Counted from the stretch's first letter, positions 36,498 to 45,699 are shown. The stretch: DNA of 64,000 bases from BOKV01 sp049289295 (GCA_049289295.1 JBATLL010000041.1:372001-436000), one strand, 5' to 3'. Notes: generated by a model not told the origin, from the sequence alone. Program-made: numbers and translations.

Positions 36498-37706
36498 CTA
36501 CTTTCTGCGGCCCTGTTCCCACAAGGTTCCGGAAGTGGCGCGTTCCTCGCCGAGCCTGTAAGTCTTGCGCATGTAGGCAGTGTTGAAATCCATGGCGGAC
36601 ACGGTCTGCCATTCGCGTGGCAGATAGGTGTAGCGCATGCGCATTCCCGCATCGTCGCAATCGCGAATCCGATTGTCGAGCAGGAGCCGCATCGAGGTAC
36701 GCGTCAGGCTTGAGACGGAAGTGGTAGCAAGCTCCAGCGCCTTCGCTTCGACCGGTTCGGCCATGACCTCGATCTGATTGTGCAGGATTACATCGAGGCC
36801 GGCGGTGCTGGGTGAATTGCGCTTCTTGCGCCAGTTTGCGGGAACCAATTCCGGTCCGCCATAGAAATAGGCCTGGACGCCCGCATCGCCGTGCAACTCG
36901 GTGAATTTCTTGCCGCCGAAATCCGCGACGAACTCCACAGGTGGCAATGCGCCAGGAATGGAGAAGGCCGCGCGAACCACCTTGCGGAACAGTTCCAGCG
37001 ACCCCTGGTCGTTGGCTTCAGCCGCGCGCGTCGCGATCAGTCCCATGTTCCAGACGGTGAGATCACGCGCGTCGAGGTTGGAGGTCGCGATCAGCAGGCG
37101 GCGCCCCTTCGCATGCTCTTCCGCGATCTTGCGGATAAGCGGCATGGATATATAGCGGTTGAGAAAGGGCGGGATCGAACGGTCCGAGTAAAGCGACGGT
37201 CCACCGAGTGCCGCGGCGTAATTCGGCTTGCCCAGCACGCGCGCAAACAGGTCGCTTGTGTAGATGTTGGATGGGAAATCATCGAAATCGGGACCGGCGA
37301 ATACGAATGGTGCCAGGAGCGCGCCGGTCGAAACACCGGTGACAATTTCATAGTGTGGTTTCGATCCGACCTTTTCCATGCCCTTGAGGGCGCCAGCGCC
37401 ATAGGCACCGTCCGGCCCGCCACCGGACAAGGCGAGGATGTCGAAGGTGCCGTCTTCCGCCACTGGCAGGGCATCCGTTCCATCCTGCCAGCCAAGCGCA
37501 ACCATGTAGTCCGGATTCTTGCGCGGGAAGAAGCGAATGTCATACTTGTCGTTGATGGCCGCGGCTACCAGTTCGTCAACGCTGTAGGCGCTGCGTGATT
37601 TCGTTGTCACGCAGGCAGAAACAAGCAGGCAGGCGAGCAGCACACCGAGAGGCGCAAGCCTGTTCACCAGCAGGGTTTCCCTCGTCATTTGCCGAAAACG
37701 TGTCAT
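36498..37706 (-). CDS. Patatin-like phospholipase, lipoprotein
   Basis: The 402-residue protein has a lipoprotein signal (Cys32 in LLVSAC) and a patatin domain: SGGGPDGAYGAGAL as the oxyanion motif (94-107), nucleophile Ser126 in GVSTG, and Asp274 in HGDAGV, forming the Ser-Asp dyad. It should hydrolyse phospholipid acyl chains at the outer membrane or in the periplasm. It directly follows the acyl-CoA thioesterase gene in the same direction (no gap), so the two are probably co-transcribed. The full-length start at 37706 overlaps nothing; an in-frame ATG at 37688 is possible. Confidence 0.86.
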   Translation of the reverse strand: MTRFRQMTRETLLVNRLAPLGVLLACLLVSACVTTKSRSAYSVDELVAAAINDKYDIRFFPRKNPDYMVALGWQDGTDALPVAEDGTFDILALSGGGPDGAYGAGALKGMEKVGSKPHYEIVTGVSTGALLAPFVFAGPDFDDFPSNIYTSDLFARVLGKPNYAAALGGPSLYSDRSIPPFLNRYISMPLIRKIAEEHAKGRRLLIATSNLDARDLTVWNMGLIATRAAEANDQGSLELFRKVVRAAFSIPGALPPVEFVADFGGKKFTELHGDAGVQAYFYGGPELVPANWRKKRNSPSTAGLDVILHNQIEVMAEPVEAKALELATTSVSSLTRTSMRLLLDNRIRDCDDAGMRMRYTYLPREWQTVSAMDFNTAYMRKTYRLGEERATSGTLWEQGRRK

Positions 37707-38102
37707 CTAGGATTCCGGCGGCAGGGGAGACGGGTTGCCAGACTGGTCAAGCGCCACCATGACAAAGGTGGCATGCGTCACGATTTCGAAATCTGTCTTG
37801 AGATAGCGCTGTGCCCAGGCCTCGACACGCATGTGCATGGAGGTGCGCCCGGTCTTGAGTATCTGCGTATAGATGCAGAGCGTATCGCCAACCTTCATCG
37901 GCTTCTGGAACGACATTTCATTCACCGCCGCGGTCACCACCCTGCCGCGCGCCCTTTCGGCGGCCCGTATGCCGCAGGCAAGGTCCATCTGTGCCATGAC
38001 CCAGCCGCCGAAGATATCGCCTGCCGCGTTCGCGTCAGCAGGCATGGCTAGTGTTCGCAACGTCAGTGAGCCAGCGGGTTCAGTCATTTCAGTCTCATTC
38101 AT
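37707..38102 (-). CDS. Acyl-CoA thioesterase, YciA/BFIT hotdog family
   Basis: This 131-residue hotdog-fold protein has the family pattern: LRTLAMPADANAAGDIFGGW (about residues 14-33), containing the catalytic Asp-Gly-Gly turn, MDLACGIRAAERA, VNEMSFQKPMKVGD and THATFVMVALD near the end. These enzymes hydrolyse acyl-CoA to free fatty acid and CoA. The ATG at 38102 is chosen for normal length; an ATG at 38111 would add three residues, and the long open frame further upstream (to about 39035) is not coding. It heads a two-gene unit with the patatin lipoprotein gene. Confidence 0.88.
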   Translation of the reverse strand: MNETEMTEPAGSLTLRTLAMPADANAAGDIFGGWVMAQMDLACGIRAAERARGRVVTAAVNEMSFQKPMKVGDTLCIYTQILKTGRTSMHMRVEAWAQRYLKTDFEIVTHATFVMVALDQSGNPSPLPPES

Positions 38103-38390
38103 TCTTTCCATAGCGATGCCCGATTTGGCCGGTGGCTGCAAGGCTGCGGGCTGCCAACAAGCGGATTTGAGCTGAATTGACCTGACGCAAGGCGCCCATT
38201 CGCGTATTGTGGAACGATTGGGGCACTGCCAGAGAGCGTATTCTGCTCTTGCAATGACACATTCTTTTTGCAAGGTTCGCGGCAGGGGCAAACTGGTCTG
38301 GCAGTTGGCACAGGCGTGCTGTTGGTTGTTGTTTTGGCAATGATCAAGCTGTTGGGTGCCAGAATGCAAAACACAACAGGAGACCCCTTC

Positions 38391-38825
38391 ATGAAGAAAT
38401 TGCTGGTGACAACGCTGTGTGCTGCAGCTCTTGCTGCTGCTCCGGTGGCATCCGGTATCGATCAGGCCCAAGCGACCCACAAGCTTGGACATGCCCTGCT
38501 GGGCGGCCTCATTGCTGGTGCGGTGATTGGCTCGATAGTCCGCGCCAACCAGAATCACTGCCATGGTAATGTTTGCCATACGCATGCACAGGCCCGCGCC
38601 AACCACTTTCACGACGCTTACGGGACGATCCTGTATCAGGCGCCGCAGCCGACTTATGTCGTGCCGGCCCCGCCACCACCACCACCGCCAGCCTATGGCG
38701 GGAGCTACTCGGCCAATCACTATAACTGGTGCTATGCCAAGTACCGTTCCTACCATCAGCCGAGCAACAGCTATCAGCCATACGGCTATGCTGGCCGCAG
38801 GCAGTGCGTTTCGCCCTACATGTGA
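38391..38825 (+). CDS. BA14K-like exported protein
   Basis: The 144-residue protein has a signal peptide (MKKLLVTTLCAAALAAAPVA), a Gly-rich hydrophobic stretch (GGLIAGAVIGSIV, about residues 43-55), a His-rich segment, a proline run (PPPPPPP near 102-109) and the BA14K C-terminal pattern, NWCYAKYRSYHQPSNSY followed by GRRQCVSPY. BA14K is the immunoreactive/lectin-like protein of Brucella. The ATG at 38391 has CAGGAGA eight bases upstream. The gene lies next to another His-rich exported protein, with which it shares the ATHKLGHALLGG-type region; a common origin is likely. Confidence 0.8.
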   Translation: MKKLLVTTLCAAALAAAPVASGIDQAQATHKLGHALLGGLIAGAVIGSIVRANQNHCHGNVCHTHAQARANHFHDAYGTILYQAPQPTYVVPAPPPPPPPAYGGSYSANHYNWCYAKYRSYHQPSNSYQPYGYAGRRQCVSPYM

Positions 38826-38956
38826 TCTGCGTGGATCACGGGCGTGAAGGGTGCTGAAGCAGCGATTGCTTGCACCTTTCAACTGAATACGGACCGGGGG
38901 CCTGTTCTCCCGGTTCGGAAAAACAGGGGGGCGGAACGTCAGCGAAGGAGAATCGC

Positions 38957-39298
38957 ATGACCCCGAGCGGAAAAATTGAACGCAATTCCTTTGTGAAAAC
39001 CGCATCCAGGCTGCTTGTCGCAGGCCTGTTTGCAACCGGCCTGTTCCTGTCGGCCAATGTCCGACAGGCTGAAGCCAGCCATCAGGTTGGTTATTTCATC
39101 GCCGGTGCGCTGGTGGGTGGGGCGATAGCCCACCATATCCATCGCCATCACCACAAACAGTATCGGATCAAGAAGGTGCGCCGGTATCCGCACTACTACC
39201 CCCATCCGTATGTCTACCATCCACGGCCGGTAGTGGCGGTTCCGCATCATCATCACCGCGTCCCGCGCTGGACCGGTTATCACTGGGACTGGAAATAG
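38957..39298 (+). CDS. Histidine-rich exported protein
   Basis: This 113-residue protein has an N-terminal signal (hydrophobic stretch RLLVAGLFATGLFLSANV), a short Gly/Ala region, GYFIAGALVGGAIAHH, and then a strongly His/Tyr/Pro-rich segment (HIHRHHHKQY, YYPHPYVYHPRP, PHHHHRVPRW). Histidine richness suggests binding of metal such as nickel, copper or zinc in the envelope. The ATG at 38957 has AAGGAGA six bases upstream. It resembles the first half of the BA14K neighbour without its C-terminal motif. No function is known. Confidence 0.7.
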   Translation: MTPSGKIERNSFVKTASRLLVAGLFATGLFLSANVRQAEASHQVGYFIAGALVGGAIAHHIHRHHHKQYRIKKVRRYPHYYPHPYVYHPRPVVAVPHHHHRVPRWTGYHWDWK

Positions 39299-39547
39299 TT
39301 GAGGATGGGGCGAGGGTTCGCACTGGCAGCCCGCCCGTCTCCAGCCACGCGTACTGTGCATTTTGACACTGTTCATGCCCCATTCATGTGGCAAGGTTGA
39401 CCATGGGCACGTCCCGTCTTCCAGTTGGAAGCGCGGCATGCAGTGAAATACTGTTTACCGGCCAGCAGATTGCCTGCATGCCGGTGTGGTGACAATGTGG
39501 AATGCAGCCGCTCTCCAGCGGCTTTCCGGTCTTCAAGGAGAACGAAA

Positions 39548-40207
39548 ATGGAAGGCGCAACAATGAGCACATACACAAGCGATGGCAAAAGCGCAGGCAT
39601 GGGTTCGGGCATCAATGGGCTTTTGGCCGCCGGACTAGTCGCGGCGGCGCTTTCCTTCGGCGCGGTCAGCCTGGCGTTTGCCGCTGGCGATTCGAGCGGT
39701 GATTCAAGCACGACAAATTCCGCAACTGCCATGAAGTGCAAGGACGGCCAGGTCTGGGATCCGGAAGCCAAGGGCTTCTTCACCAAGGGCAAGTGCGTCG
39801 AAGCGGCCGATCTGAAGAAGGACGACACGAAGACGACACCCGAAAAGCAGGGCCTGATTTACGATCAGGGCAAGGCACTGGCAAAAGCTGGAAACTATGA
39901 AGCCGCAATCGGGATGCTCGCACTGGCACCCGATCAGAACGATCCGCGGGTCCAGAACTATCTTGGCTATTCGAACCGCAAGCTGGGTCGGATGGACGAA
40001 GCACTGGGTCACTACCAGCTTGCCATCTCGCTCGATCCCGATTTCAGCCTTGTGCGTGAATATCTGGGCGAGGCCTATATCCAGCTTGGCCAGTTGGAAA
40101 AGGCGCGCGAGCAATTGTCCGAGATCGAGCGTATTTGCGGCAACCGCAGCTGTGGCGAGTATGGCGATCTGGCAAGTCTGATCGTCCAGAGCCAGGCCTC
40201 GCAGTAA
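39548..40207 (+). CDS. Exported TPR-repeat protein
   Basis: The 219-residue protein has an N-terminal membrane/signal segment (residues about 20-46), an acidic linker with two cysteines (KCKDGQVWDPEAK ... GKCVE) and about three TPR repeats (residues 95-200): DQGKALAKAGNYEAAIGML, VQNYLGYSNRKLGRMDEAL, VREYLGEAYIQLGQLEKAR. It is probably a periplasmic protein-interaction scaffold. The ATG at 39548 has AAGGAGA six bases upstream; a second ATG (39563) is possible. A strong terminator follows. Confidence 0.78.
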   Translation: MEGATMSTYTSDGKSAGMGSGINGLLAAGLVAAALSFGAVSLAFAAGDSSGDSSTTNSATAMKCKDGQVWDPEAKGFFTKGKCVEAADLKKDDTKTTPEKQGLIYDQGKALAKAGNYEAAIGMLALAPDQNDPRVQNYLGYSNRKLGRMDEALGHYQLAISLDPDFSLVREYLGEAYIQLGQLEKAREQLSEIERICGNRSCGEYGDLASLIVQSQASQ

Positions 40208-40233
40208 GCAGTCAGGCTTTGCAAACGGATTGC

Positions 40234-40262
40234 AGGGTCCGGTCATTGACCGGGCCCTTTTT
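40234..40262 (+). terminator. Intrinsic terminator after the TPR gene
   Basis: A 10-bp stem (AGGGTCCGGT at 40234-40243, ACCGGGCCCT at 40249-40258, one G-T pair) with a five-base loop is followed by TTTTT (40258-40262). It lies 26 bp after the stop codon. Confidence 0.9.
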
Positions 40263-40273
40263 CATTGCCGGAA

Positions 40274-40642
40274 CTATTTTGATCCCTGCATGAAGCGCAG
40301 TGCCCGCTGCGCCAGGTCGGGCCAGTGGTTGCATTCGCTGGCTGGCACGACGAACCAGTCATACAAAGGCGGTTTGCTTTGAAACGGGGACAGAACCGCG
40401 CAATTCTCCAGGCCCGCCTTTGCCGCATCGAACTGGCGACCCAGCCGGAACCCCATGCCGGCAAATTTTCCGGACGGATTGTGAAAACAGAAGACGCGGC
40501 TTCTTCCCTTGTCATCCTTCCAAACGAGACCAGGGCTGGACATCATGCGTCCGAAATCGACGCCGTCCACCGTTCTTGCCATGCGGGCAGAGAGCTGTTC
40601 CCAGACTTCATTTGCCAGGCGGGAACTGTCAGCATCCGTCAT
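40274..40642 (-). CDS. Hypothetical protein, unknown
   Basis: The 122-residue protein has no signal peptide or recognised domain. Its C-terminal half has an alternating hydrophobic pattern with PPLYDWFVVPASECNHWP near residue 90, and a well-spread set of aromatic residues, so it is probably a compact globular domain. The ATG at 40642 is preferred because GGGAG lies eight bases upstream; the frame is open to 40696. It lies between the convergent TPR gene (with its terminator) and the divergent DUF2461 gene. Confidence 0.5.
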   Translation of the reverse strand: MTDADSSRLANEVWEQLSARMARTVDGVDFGRMMSSPGLVWKDDKGRSRVFCFHNPSGKFAGMGFRLGRQFDAAKAGLENCAVLSPFQSKPPLYDWFVVPASECNHWPDLAQRALRFMQGSK

Positions 40643-40716
40643 CAGAAATACTCCCATGGTTGCAAGCTCGATGGCTAGTTCATAGTCTGTTCGCAATCTG
40701 GAACTGGAGCAAGGTC

Positions 40717-41406
40717 ATGGGATTTGATGGTCTCCCGCACGGTTTGCCTGTTTTCTTGTCAGAGCTGAAATCCAACAATAGCCGGGAGTGGTTCGAGGCC
40801 AACAAAGCGGCATTTCAAACAGTTTGCGTCGCGCCAATGCTGGAATTGATCGAAGCACTTGCGCCGGTTGCCGGTTCACTTGTGCCGCCACACAAGGCGG
40901 AAGCGCGGGTCAACGGTTCCTTGCGGCGCATTCATCGCGACACGCGCTTTTCACGCGACAAGTCGCCCTATCATGATCATCTGCACCTGATCTTCTGGAC
41001 CGGCAGTCACCCAAACCGGTCGGCGGGAATTCATTTCGTGTTTTCCGGTGAAGGGGTTGGCATGGGCGCGGGGCATTGGGCATTTGATGAGGTGCAGCTC
41101 AACCGGTGGCGCAAGGCCGTGACCGATTACAAGGCAATGGGTGCGCTTGAAAAGCTGATTGAAGATGCTGCGACAATCGGATGCGGGACAGAAGAACCCG
41201 TGCTCAAGAAACTGCCTGCCGGTCACGCTGCCACGGGACTGGCGGGTGAAATGCTGCGTCAGAAGGGACTTGTTGTCCGCACGGGTGAGCACGAGCCCTG
41301 GCCTGATGCGCTTTTCGGTCGGACAGCAATTGACTGGATCGCGAGCCGGATGGCGATCCTTGCAGGTATCGACGACTGGCTGGGGAAACATGTCTATCGC
41401 GGTTGA
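40717..41406 (+). CDS. DUF2461 family protein
   Basis: The 229-residue protein has the family N-terminus: FLSELKSNNSREWFEANKAAF (about residues 13-33), then RIHRDTRFSRDKSPYHDHLHL (about 70-90) and the aromatic HWAFDEVQLNRWR stretch. DUF2461 (TIGR02453) is a widespread family of unknown function. Its length is typical. The ATG at 40717 follows GGAGC and AAGG. It is divergent from the unknown gene at 40274 with about 75 bp between them. Confidence 0.85.
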   Translation: MGFDGLPHGLPVFLSELKSNNSREWFEANKAAFQTVCVAPMLELIEALAPVAGSLVPPHKAEARVNGSLRRIHRDTRFSRDKSPYHDHLHLIFWTGSHPNRSAGIHFVFSGEGVGMGAGHWAFDEVQLNRWRKAVTDYKAMGALEKLIEDAATIGCGTEEPVLKKLPAGHAATGLAGEMLRQKGLVVRTGEHEPWPDALFGRTAIDWIASRMAILAGIDDWLGKHVYRG

Positions 41407-41421
41407 CGCGCGAGGCTGCGC

Positions 41422-41955
41422 TCAGGCCTGGCGACCGCGCTGGATTTCCCATTTTTCCAGTCTTTGAAGCCAGCGCTTTATGCGCTTCAGGTTCGTGCCA
41501 AGATCGCCATCTCCAAACCTGGAACGCGAATAGATCGCCAGCGTGGACTGGTCGGCTCCCAGGGGCATGAAGACAACGGATATGGTGTCGGGCCATTCCA
41601 TCCACGGCGTGTATTGAACATAGCGAAAATGAAGGCCCTGCGAATCGCCGATCAGTTCCAGCTTTTCTTCCGCATCGAGGCTCTCGCGGAAACGCTGCGA
41701 AAGGGCAACAAGATTGAGAGCGTAGACAGGCGGGTCAAAATCGGACTGCGCCTTGGCGCACCAGCCTGGCGGGCAGGCCAACGCGTCATTGCCAGTCGGG
41801 GAGCGCACGAGTTCCTCGAAATGAACAGGACCCATGTCGGCGGGACCGCTCAGCATTTCCCAGGTTTGCCTGCGCCCGTTGGAAAGCAGGAAACCGGCTG
41901 CAATGCCGGCGATGAACAGGAGCGCCAGCCCCATGTATTGCATCAGGCGCATCAT
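41422..41955 (-). CDS. DUF1499 domain protein, membrane-anchored
   Basis: The 177-residue product has an N-terminal membrane segment (residues about 8-26) and a DUF1499 domain: CPPGWCAKAQSDFDPPVY (about residues 61-78), VQYTPWMEWPDTISVVFMP and YSRSRFGDGDLGTNLKRIKRWL near the end. DUF1499 is a family of unknown function, often membrane-associated. It overlaps the upstream sugar dehydrogenase gene by 4 bp (ATGA type), so it is the downstream gene of that operon. Confidence 0.82.
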   Translation of the reverse strand: MMRLMQYMGLALLFIAGIAAGFLLSNGRRQTWEMLSGPADMGPVHFEELVRSPTGNDALACPPGWCAKAQSDFDPPVYALNLVALSQRFRESLDAEEKLELIGDSQGLHFRYVQYTPWMEWPDTISVVFMPLGADQSTLAIYSRSRFGDGDLGTNLKRIKRWLQRLEKWEIQRGRQA

Positions 41956-43118
41956 TGGCCGGTCGCAACAATGCGAATGAGCTGGGCGTTATCCTCGTCG
42001 GTGAGCAGCCACAATGCGCCGTCCGCAAAGGCCCTGACATCGCGGATGCGCCCGAAGGCGCCTTCGAACAGACGTTCCTCGGAAAAGACTGCGCCATCAA
42101 GAATGCCAAGCCTTACGACCATCTGATATTTGAGCGCGCCAACGAACAGATCACCCTGCCAGCGCGGATGAAGGGTTCCTTCGTAAAATGCCATGCCGGA
42201 AGGGGCAATCGAAGGGTCCCAGTAGTAGGTGGGTTGCTGATAGCCCTCCGCTTCGAAGCCCTTGCCGATCTTCGTTCCGTCATAGTTGCGGCCATAGGCA
42301 ATGATCGGCCAGCCATAATTGAGGCCGGGTTCGGGCCTGTTGATCTCGTCGCCGCCCATTGCCCCATGTTCCACGGTCCACAATCTGCCTGATACCTTGT
42401 CCCAGGCCGCGCCTTGCGGGTTGCGATGGCCCTTGGACCAGATTTCCGGCAGGCCATCCCTGCCATTGGCATAGGGGTTGTCGGACGGGAGGGAGCCATC
42501 GCGATTGAGGCGGATGAGCGAACCGGCATGGTCGAACGGATCCTGGGCGCGCATGCCTTCTCCGCGCTCGCCAATCGTGATGAAGAGCTTGTTGTCGGGC
42601 GCAAGAACGATACGCGAGCCGAAATGATGGCCTGTCATGCTGGCCTTGTTCATGGTGAAAAGCTCGGTGACACCGTCAAGCTGGCTTTCGTCCTGCGAAA
42701 GCGTTGCCGTTGACAAAGTGGTGGCAAAGCCCTGGGGACCAGCCTTCGACCAGGTGAACCAGAGGCGTCGCGTTTCCCTGAATTCCTCATCTGCGACAAT
42801 GTCGAGAAGGCCGCCCTGGCCAACAGCGGCGACAGGTGGAACACCGTCAACAGGGGATTTCTCACCATTGCGGACCAGCCACAGGCTGCCGCTTCTTTCG
42901 GTCACAAGAATGGCACCGTCCGGCAACATGGCCATTGCCCAGGGGTGATCGAAGCCGTCTGCGACGACCTCTGCAACGACTGGTCCTTTCTGCGTTTCGA
43001 ACGTCGTGCCTTCGGCCATGGCAATGCTGGCCAGCGTCAGGCTGATGCCGGAGAGCGCGAGCGCGGCCATCCATTGCGGGAGGCGCGCGCGGGCTGGCAG
43101 GGAAAATCTTGGAACCAT
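41952..43118 (-). CDS. PQQ-type soluble aldose sugar dehydrogenase (YliI/Asd-like)
   Basis: The 388-residue protein has a signal peptide (cleavage near ASIAMAEG, residue about 35) and a six-bladed beta-propeller of the glucose/sorbosone dehydrogenase family: DGFDHPWAMAMLPDGAILVTER (about 54-75), GHHFGSRIVLAPD (about 162-174) with the conserved His, GHRNPQG (about 231-237), VEHGAMGGDE (about 249-258). These enzymes oxidise aldoses in the periplasm with PQQ. Translation is coupled to the DUF1499 gene. PQQ dependence is inferred from the family. Confidence 0.88.
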   Translation of the reverse strand: MVPRFSLPARARLPQWMAALALSGISLTLASIAMAEGTTFETQKGPVVAEVVADGFDHPWAMAMLPDGAILVTERSGSLWLVRNGEKSPVDGVPPVAAVGQGGLLDIVADEEFRETRRLWFTWSKAGPQGFATTLSTATLSQDESQLDGVTELFTMNKASMTGHHFGSRIVLAPDNKLFITIGERGEGMRAQDPFDHAGSLIRLNRDGSLPSDNPYANGRDGLPEIWSKGHRNPQGAAWDKVSGRLWTVEHGAMGGDEINRPEPGLNYGWPIIAYGRNYDGTKIGKGFEAEGYQQPTYYWDPSIAPSGMAFYEGTLHPRWQGDLFVGALKYQMVVRLGILDGAVFSEERLFEGAFGRIRDVRAFADGALWLLTDEDNAQLIRIVATGQ

Positions 43119-43301
43119 GAATCACCTCTTTGCCGGTTCCAGCCAATATGGGTCTTTCCGCGACAAATTCCACCGCAAGGGTGGGTGACGGTTACGCCGG
43201 GGAGCGGGCGTGATATGCTTGGCACCAGTTGCGATTCAGCGCTGGCGCGAGCGCGCCGGGAGCGAGACAGCGAAACAGGCAGGATGCAGGGTGTAGGCGG
43301 C

Positions 43302-43847
43302 ATGGCCACGGACCAGGTCAAAGAGTCGGGAAATGACGAGCAATTTGCCCGTCCCGGCGTGCCGCATGCCCATCAGGTCGATGATGTCGCCGGGTTCGAG
43401 GCAGGAGGCGCTGGAAGCCCCTATACGTGGCGGCCGCGCTGGCAACTGTTCCTGCCGACTGCAGCAATCCTTGTCTTCTATTCTGCTGCCTGGCTGTGGC
43501 TGCATTTCGGGGGCAGGGGTGACAGTGCGCTTGCTCGGCTATTCCTCATTGTCATGGCGGTTGGCGCTCCGCTGCTGGCGGCACATGCGTTCCTGCGCTT
43601 CCAGACGATCCGGGTACAGGTGCTTTCCGATGCGGTGCGCTATCATCCCGGCTGGCCGCGCGATCTTCCCATCGACATGCCGATTGCTCTGATCGAGAAG
43701 GTGCGTGTGAAACGCGGGCTTTCCGGCCTGGTGTTTGGCGGCGGCACGCTGGTGCTGACGCTTACGACCGGGGAGACAGCCGTGATTGCCGATCTTTCGA
43801 ATCCGGATGGGGCAAAGGCCGCAATCGAATCGCGGATGGGCCTCTAG
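43302..43847 (+). CDS. Membrane-anchored bacterial PH-domain protein
   Basis: The 181-residue protein (ATG 43302; 43284 would add six residues) has two membrane helices (residues about 48-68 and 76-96), then a domain (about 100-178) with the pattern of bacterial PH (bPH2) domains: IRVQVLSDAVRYHPGWPRDL, ALIEKVRVKRGLSGLV, LVLTLTTGETAVIADL. Such proteins occur in the cytoplasmic membrane; their ligand is unknown. It is flanked by unrelated genes on both sides. Confidence 0.6.
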   Translation: MATDQVKESGNDEQFARPGVPHAHQVDDVAGFEAGGAGSPYTWRPRWQLFLPTAAILVFYSAAWLWLHFGGRGDSALARLFLIVMAVGAPLLAAHAFLRFQTIRVQVLSDAVRYHPGWPRDLPIDMPIALIEKVRVKRGLSGLVFGGGTLVLTLTTGETAVIADLSNPDGAKAAIESRMGL

Positions 43848-43868
43848 CGAGCGGAACGGGGCTGTCTG

Positions 43869-43982
43869 TCAGACCAGCAAGGCGAGGTGAACGGCAGCAG
43901 CCGACGCGCCGAAGATCGCCGCGACAGCGACCATGTTGAGGATCAGTGTGGCCCTGCGGGCCTTGATGGCGATGGCGGACAT
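43869..43982 (-). CDS. 37-residue single-pass membrane protein
   Basis: The short product is MSAIAIKARRATLILNMVAV followed by 17 more residues, with a basic start and one hydrophobic helix. An AGAGGGG ribosome binding site is 4-6 bases before the ATG at 43982. Basic-then-hydrophobic layout and the good ribosome binding site support a real small gene. No function can be given. Confidence 0.5.
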   Translation of the reverse strand: MSAIAIKARRATLILNMVAVAAIFGASAAAVHLALLV

Positions 43983-44148
43983 TGCAGCCCCTCTTTGGAT
44001 TCCAGCACCTTCAAGCCTAGGAAAAAGAACGGCAAAGGAATGGGCAAACCGTGGCGTAAACGGCAAGAGTTCATGGCGGGATTGCGGCAGAAAAGGCAGT
44101 TGCAATTGCCATGTTTGACTCCCACACTGGTTGTGGAAAGGGTTGGGT

Positions 44149-45699
44149 ATGCCGGAACCAGTCACGACATTTGCCTTGGGTGTCTTTGCAGGAGATTGCA
44201 TTGCCAACGCCATTGGCAATTTCGTCTCAGACGGGACAGTAGGGATGGGAAAGCTTTCCGTGCGAAAGCTGGCTCGGCATGTTACCGGCTGGACGCTGCC
44301 GAACAATGAACATGTCGGCATGGCATTGCGCAGGGCGCAGGCGGAAGCCATTCTCAGTACCATCGAATTTTATGAGAGATGGGCTGCCAGTTCGCCGGAG
44401 ACCGAGTTGGACCGGGAGGGCAGAACCTTCATTGTCCAAGCCAAGAAAACAGTCAATCAAATCCTGAAAACCGCCGCAAGCTTTGAAGGCAAACTGCCGC
44501 TGGCAGATGATCTGGCAAAGGTTTTTGAGAAGGTATTGGCGGGCAGGTCGCTGGAGGATGACAAGGGCTACGCGCTTATCCGTTTCGCTGAAGACCAGGT
44601 ACTGGAGGAACTTCTCTCACTTCTTGATGCCAAGACGCGTTCGTCGATGCCCGAAAGTTTCGAGCAGTTCTTTCGCGGTCGATATGAGGCTGCGTCCGGT
44701 TGGCACAACCGATTCGTGGCGTTTTCGCATGATGCCTTCAAAGAGGATGCGAATTTTCGCAATATCTTCACCGGAGCTTTGCTGGCCGAGATTGCTGATG
44801 GCGTTGATGATCTGAAGGCGGGGCAGGCGGACATCATGTCTGAATTCGCCCAGATGAAGCAGTTATTGGCGAACATACCCGGTGCCGGGAAAGTCGACCC
44901 CGCCCATCTTCATCCACTTTTTGAAGCCGTAAAACAGGAAGTCCCGACCGAGAATTTCGAACCCGCCATCCGCGCAGCTGTAGAAGCCCTGCTTGCCAAG
45001 GCACAAGACAAGGCCTTGCCAATGAACGACCCCGCGGCAATCGCGGCGGCCATCAATGCGGCGAGGGAAAAACTGAAGGAACTCGACACTGAAGGCGCGA
45101 TGCGGGTTCTGGAACAGGAAATCGACAATCAGGATTCGCTGCGTCAATCGGCAATCCATGGTGAAATCCGACTGATAACAGAACTCGCCGACATTGCCGC
45201 CAAGTCCTATCAGTGGAACCGGGCAATAGAGGCCTGGAACAAGGCGGCAGAACTGGACGGGACTAATCCCGCCTTTCCGGGCAATGCAGGCGACATCCAT
45301 GTGCATCAGGGCAGGCTTTCAGCTGCACTTGATGCATATGAAGCGGCAAAAAAAGCATGCGAAAGAACCGACAGTGAGCGCGACCTGTCTGTGAGTCACG
45401 AAAGGATCGGCGATGTTCTAAGGGCGCAGGGCGATCTTGCAGGGGCGCTTGTCGCCTTTCAGGCCAGTCTGGTGATCCGCAAGAAGCTTGCCGCTGGCGA
45501 TCCTTCGAACAGTCAATGGCAGCGCGATCTCATCGTCAGCCATGTCAAACTGGCGGAAGTTGGGGATGATCCCGTTTCGCAGTATGAAAAGGCGCTGGCA
45601 ATTGCCCGTGAACTGAAACGGACAGGGCGGCTGGCGCCTTCGGACGACTGGATCGTGTCCGACCTGGAAATTCGGCTGAAGGTTGCGCAAGGCGAATAG
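44149..45699 (+). CDS. Large helical protein with C-terminal TPR repeats
   Basis: The 516-residue protein has an N-terminal helical domain (residues about 1-230) starting MPEPVTTFALGVFAGDCIAN, a middle coiled-coil-like stretch, and TPR repeats from about 340 (for example IHGEIRLITELADIAAKSYQWNRAIEAW, VSHERIGDVLRAQGDLAGAL and SQWQRDLIVSHVKLAEVGDD). The repeats are of the type seen next to caspase-, TIR- and STAND-type proteins in alphaproteobacteria, but no such domain is found here. The ATG at 44149 has GGAAAGGG upstream. No family name can be assigned; protein-protein interaction is likely. Confidence 0.6.
   Translation: MPEPVTTFALGVFAGDCIANAIGNFVSDGTVGMGKLSVRKLARHVTGWTLPNNEHVGMALRRAQAEAILSTIEFYERWAASSPETELDREGRTFIVQAKKTVNQILKTAASFEGKLPLADDLAKVFEKVLAGRSLEDDKGYALIRFAEDQVLEELLSLLDAKTRSSMPESFEQFFRGRYEAASGWHNRFVAFSHDAFKEDANFRNIFTGALLAEIADGVDDLKAGQADIMSEFAQMKQLLANIPGAGKVDPAHLHPLFEAVKQEVPTENFEPAIRAAVEALLAKAQDKALPMNDPAAIAAAINAAREKLKELDTEGAMRVLEQEIDNQDSLRQSAIHGEIRLITELADIAAKSYQWNRAIEAWNKAAELDGTNPAFPGNAGDIHVHQGRLSAALDAYEAAKKACERTDSERDLSVSHERIGDVLRAQGDLAGALVAFQASLVIRKKLAAGDPSNSQWQRDLIVSHVKLAEVGDDPVSQYEKALAIARELKRTGRLAPSDDWIVSDLEIRLKVAQGE

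Noticed and set aside
38103..39035. Long upstream extension of the acyl-CoA thioesterase frame
   Set aside because: It crosses the divergent exported protein gene and is not thioesterase-like; the start at 38102 gives the normal length.
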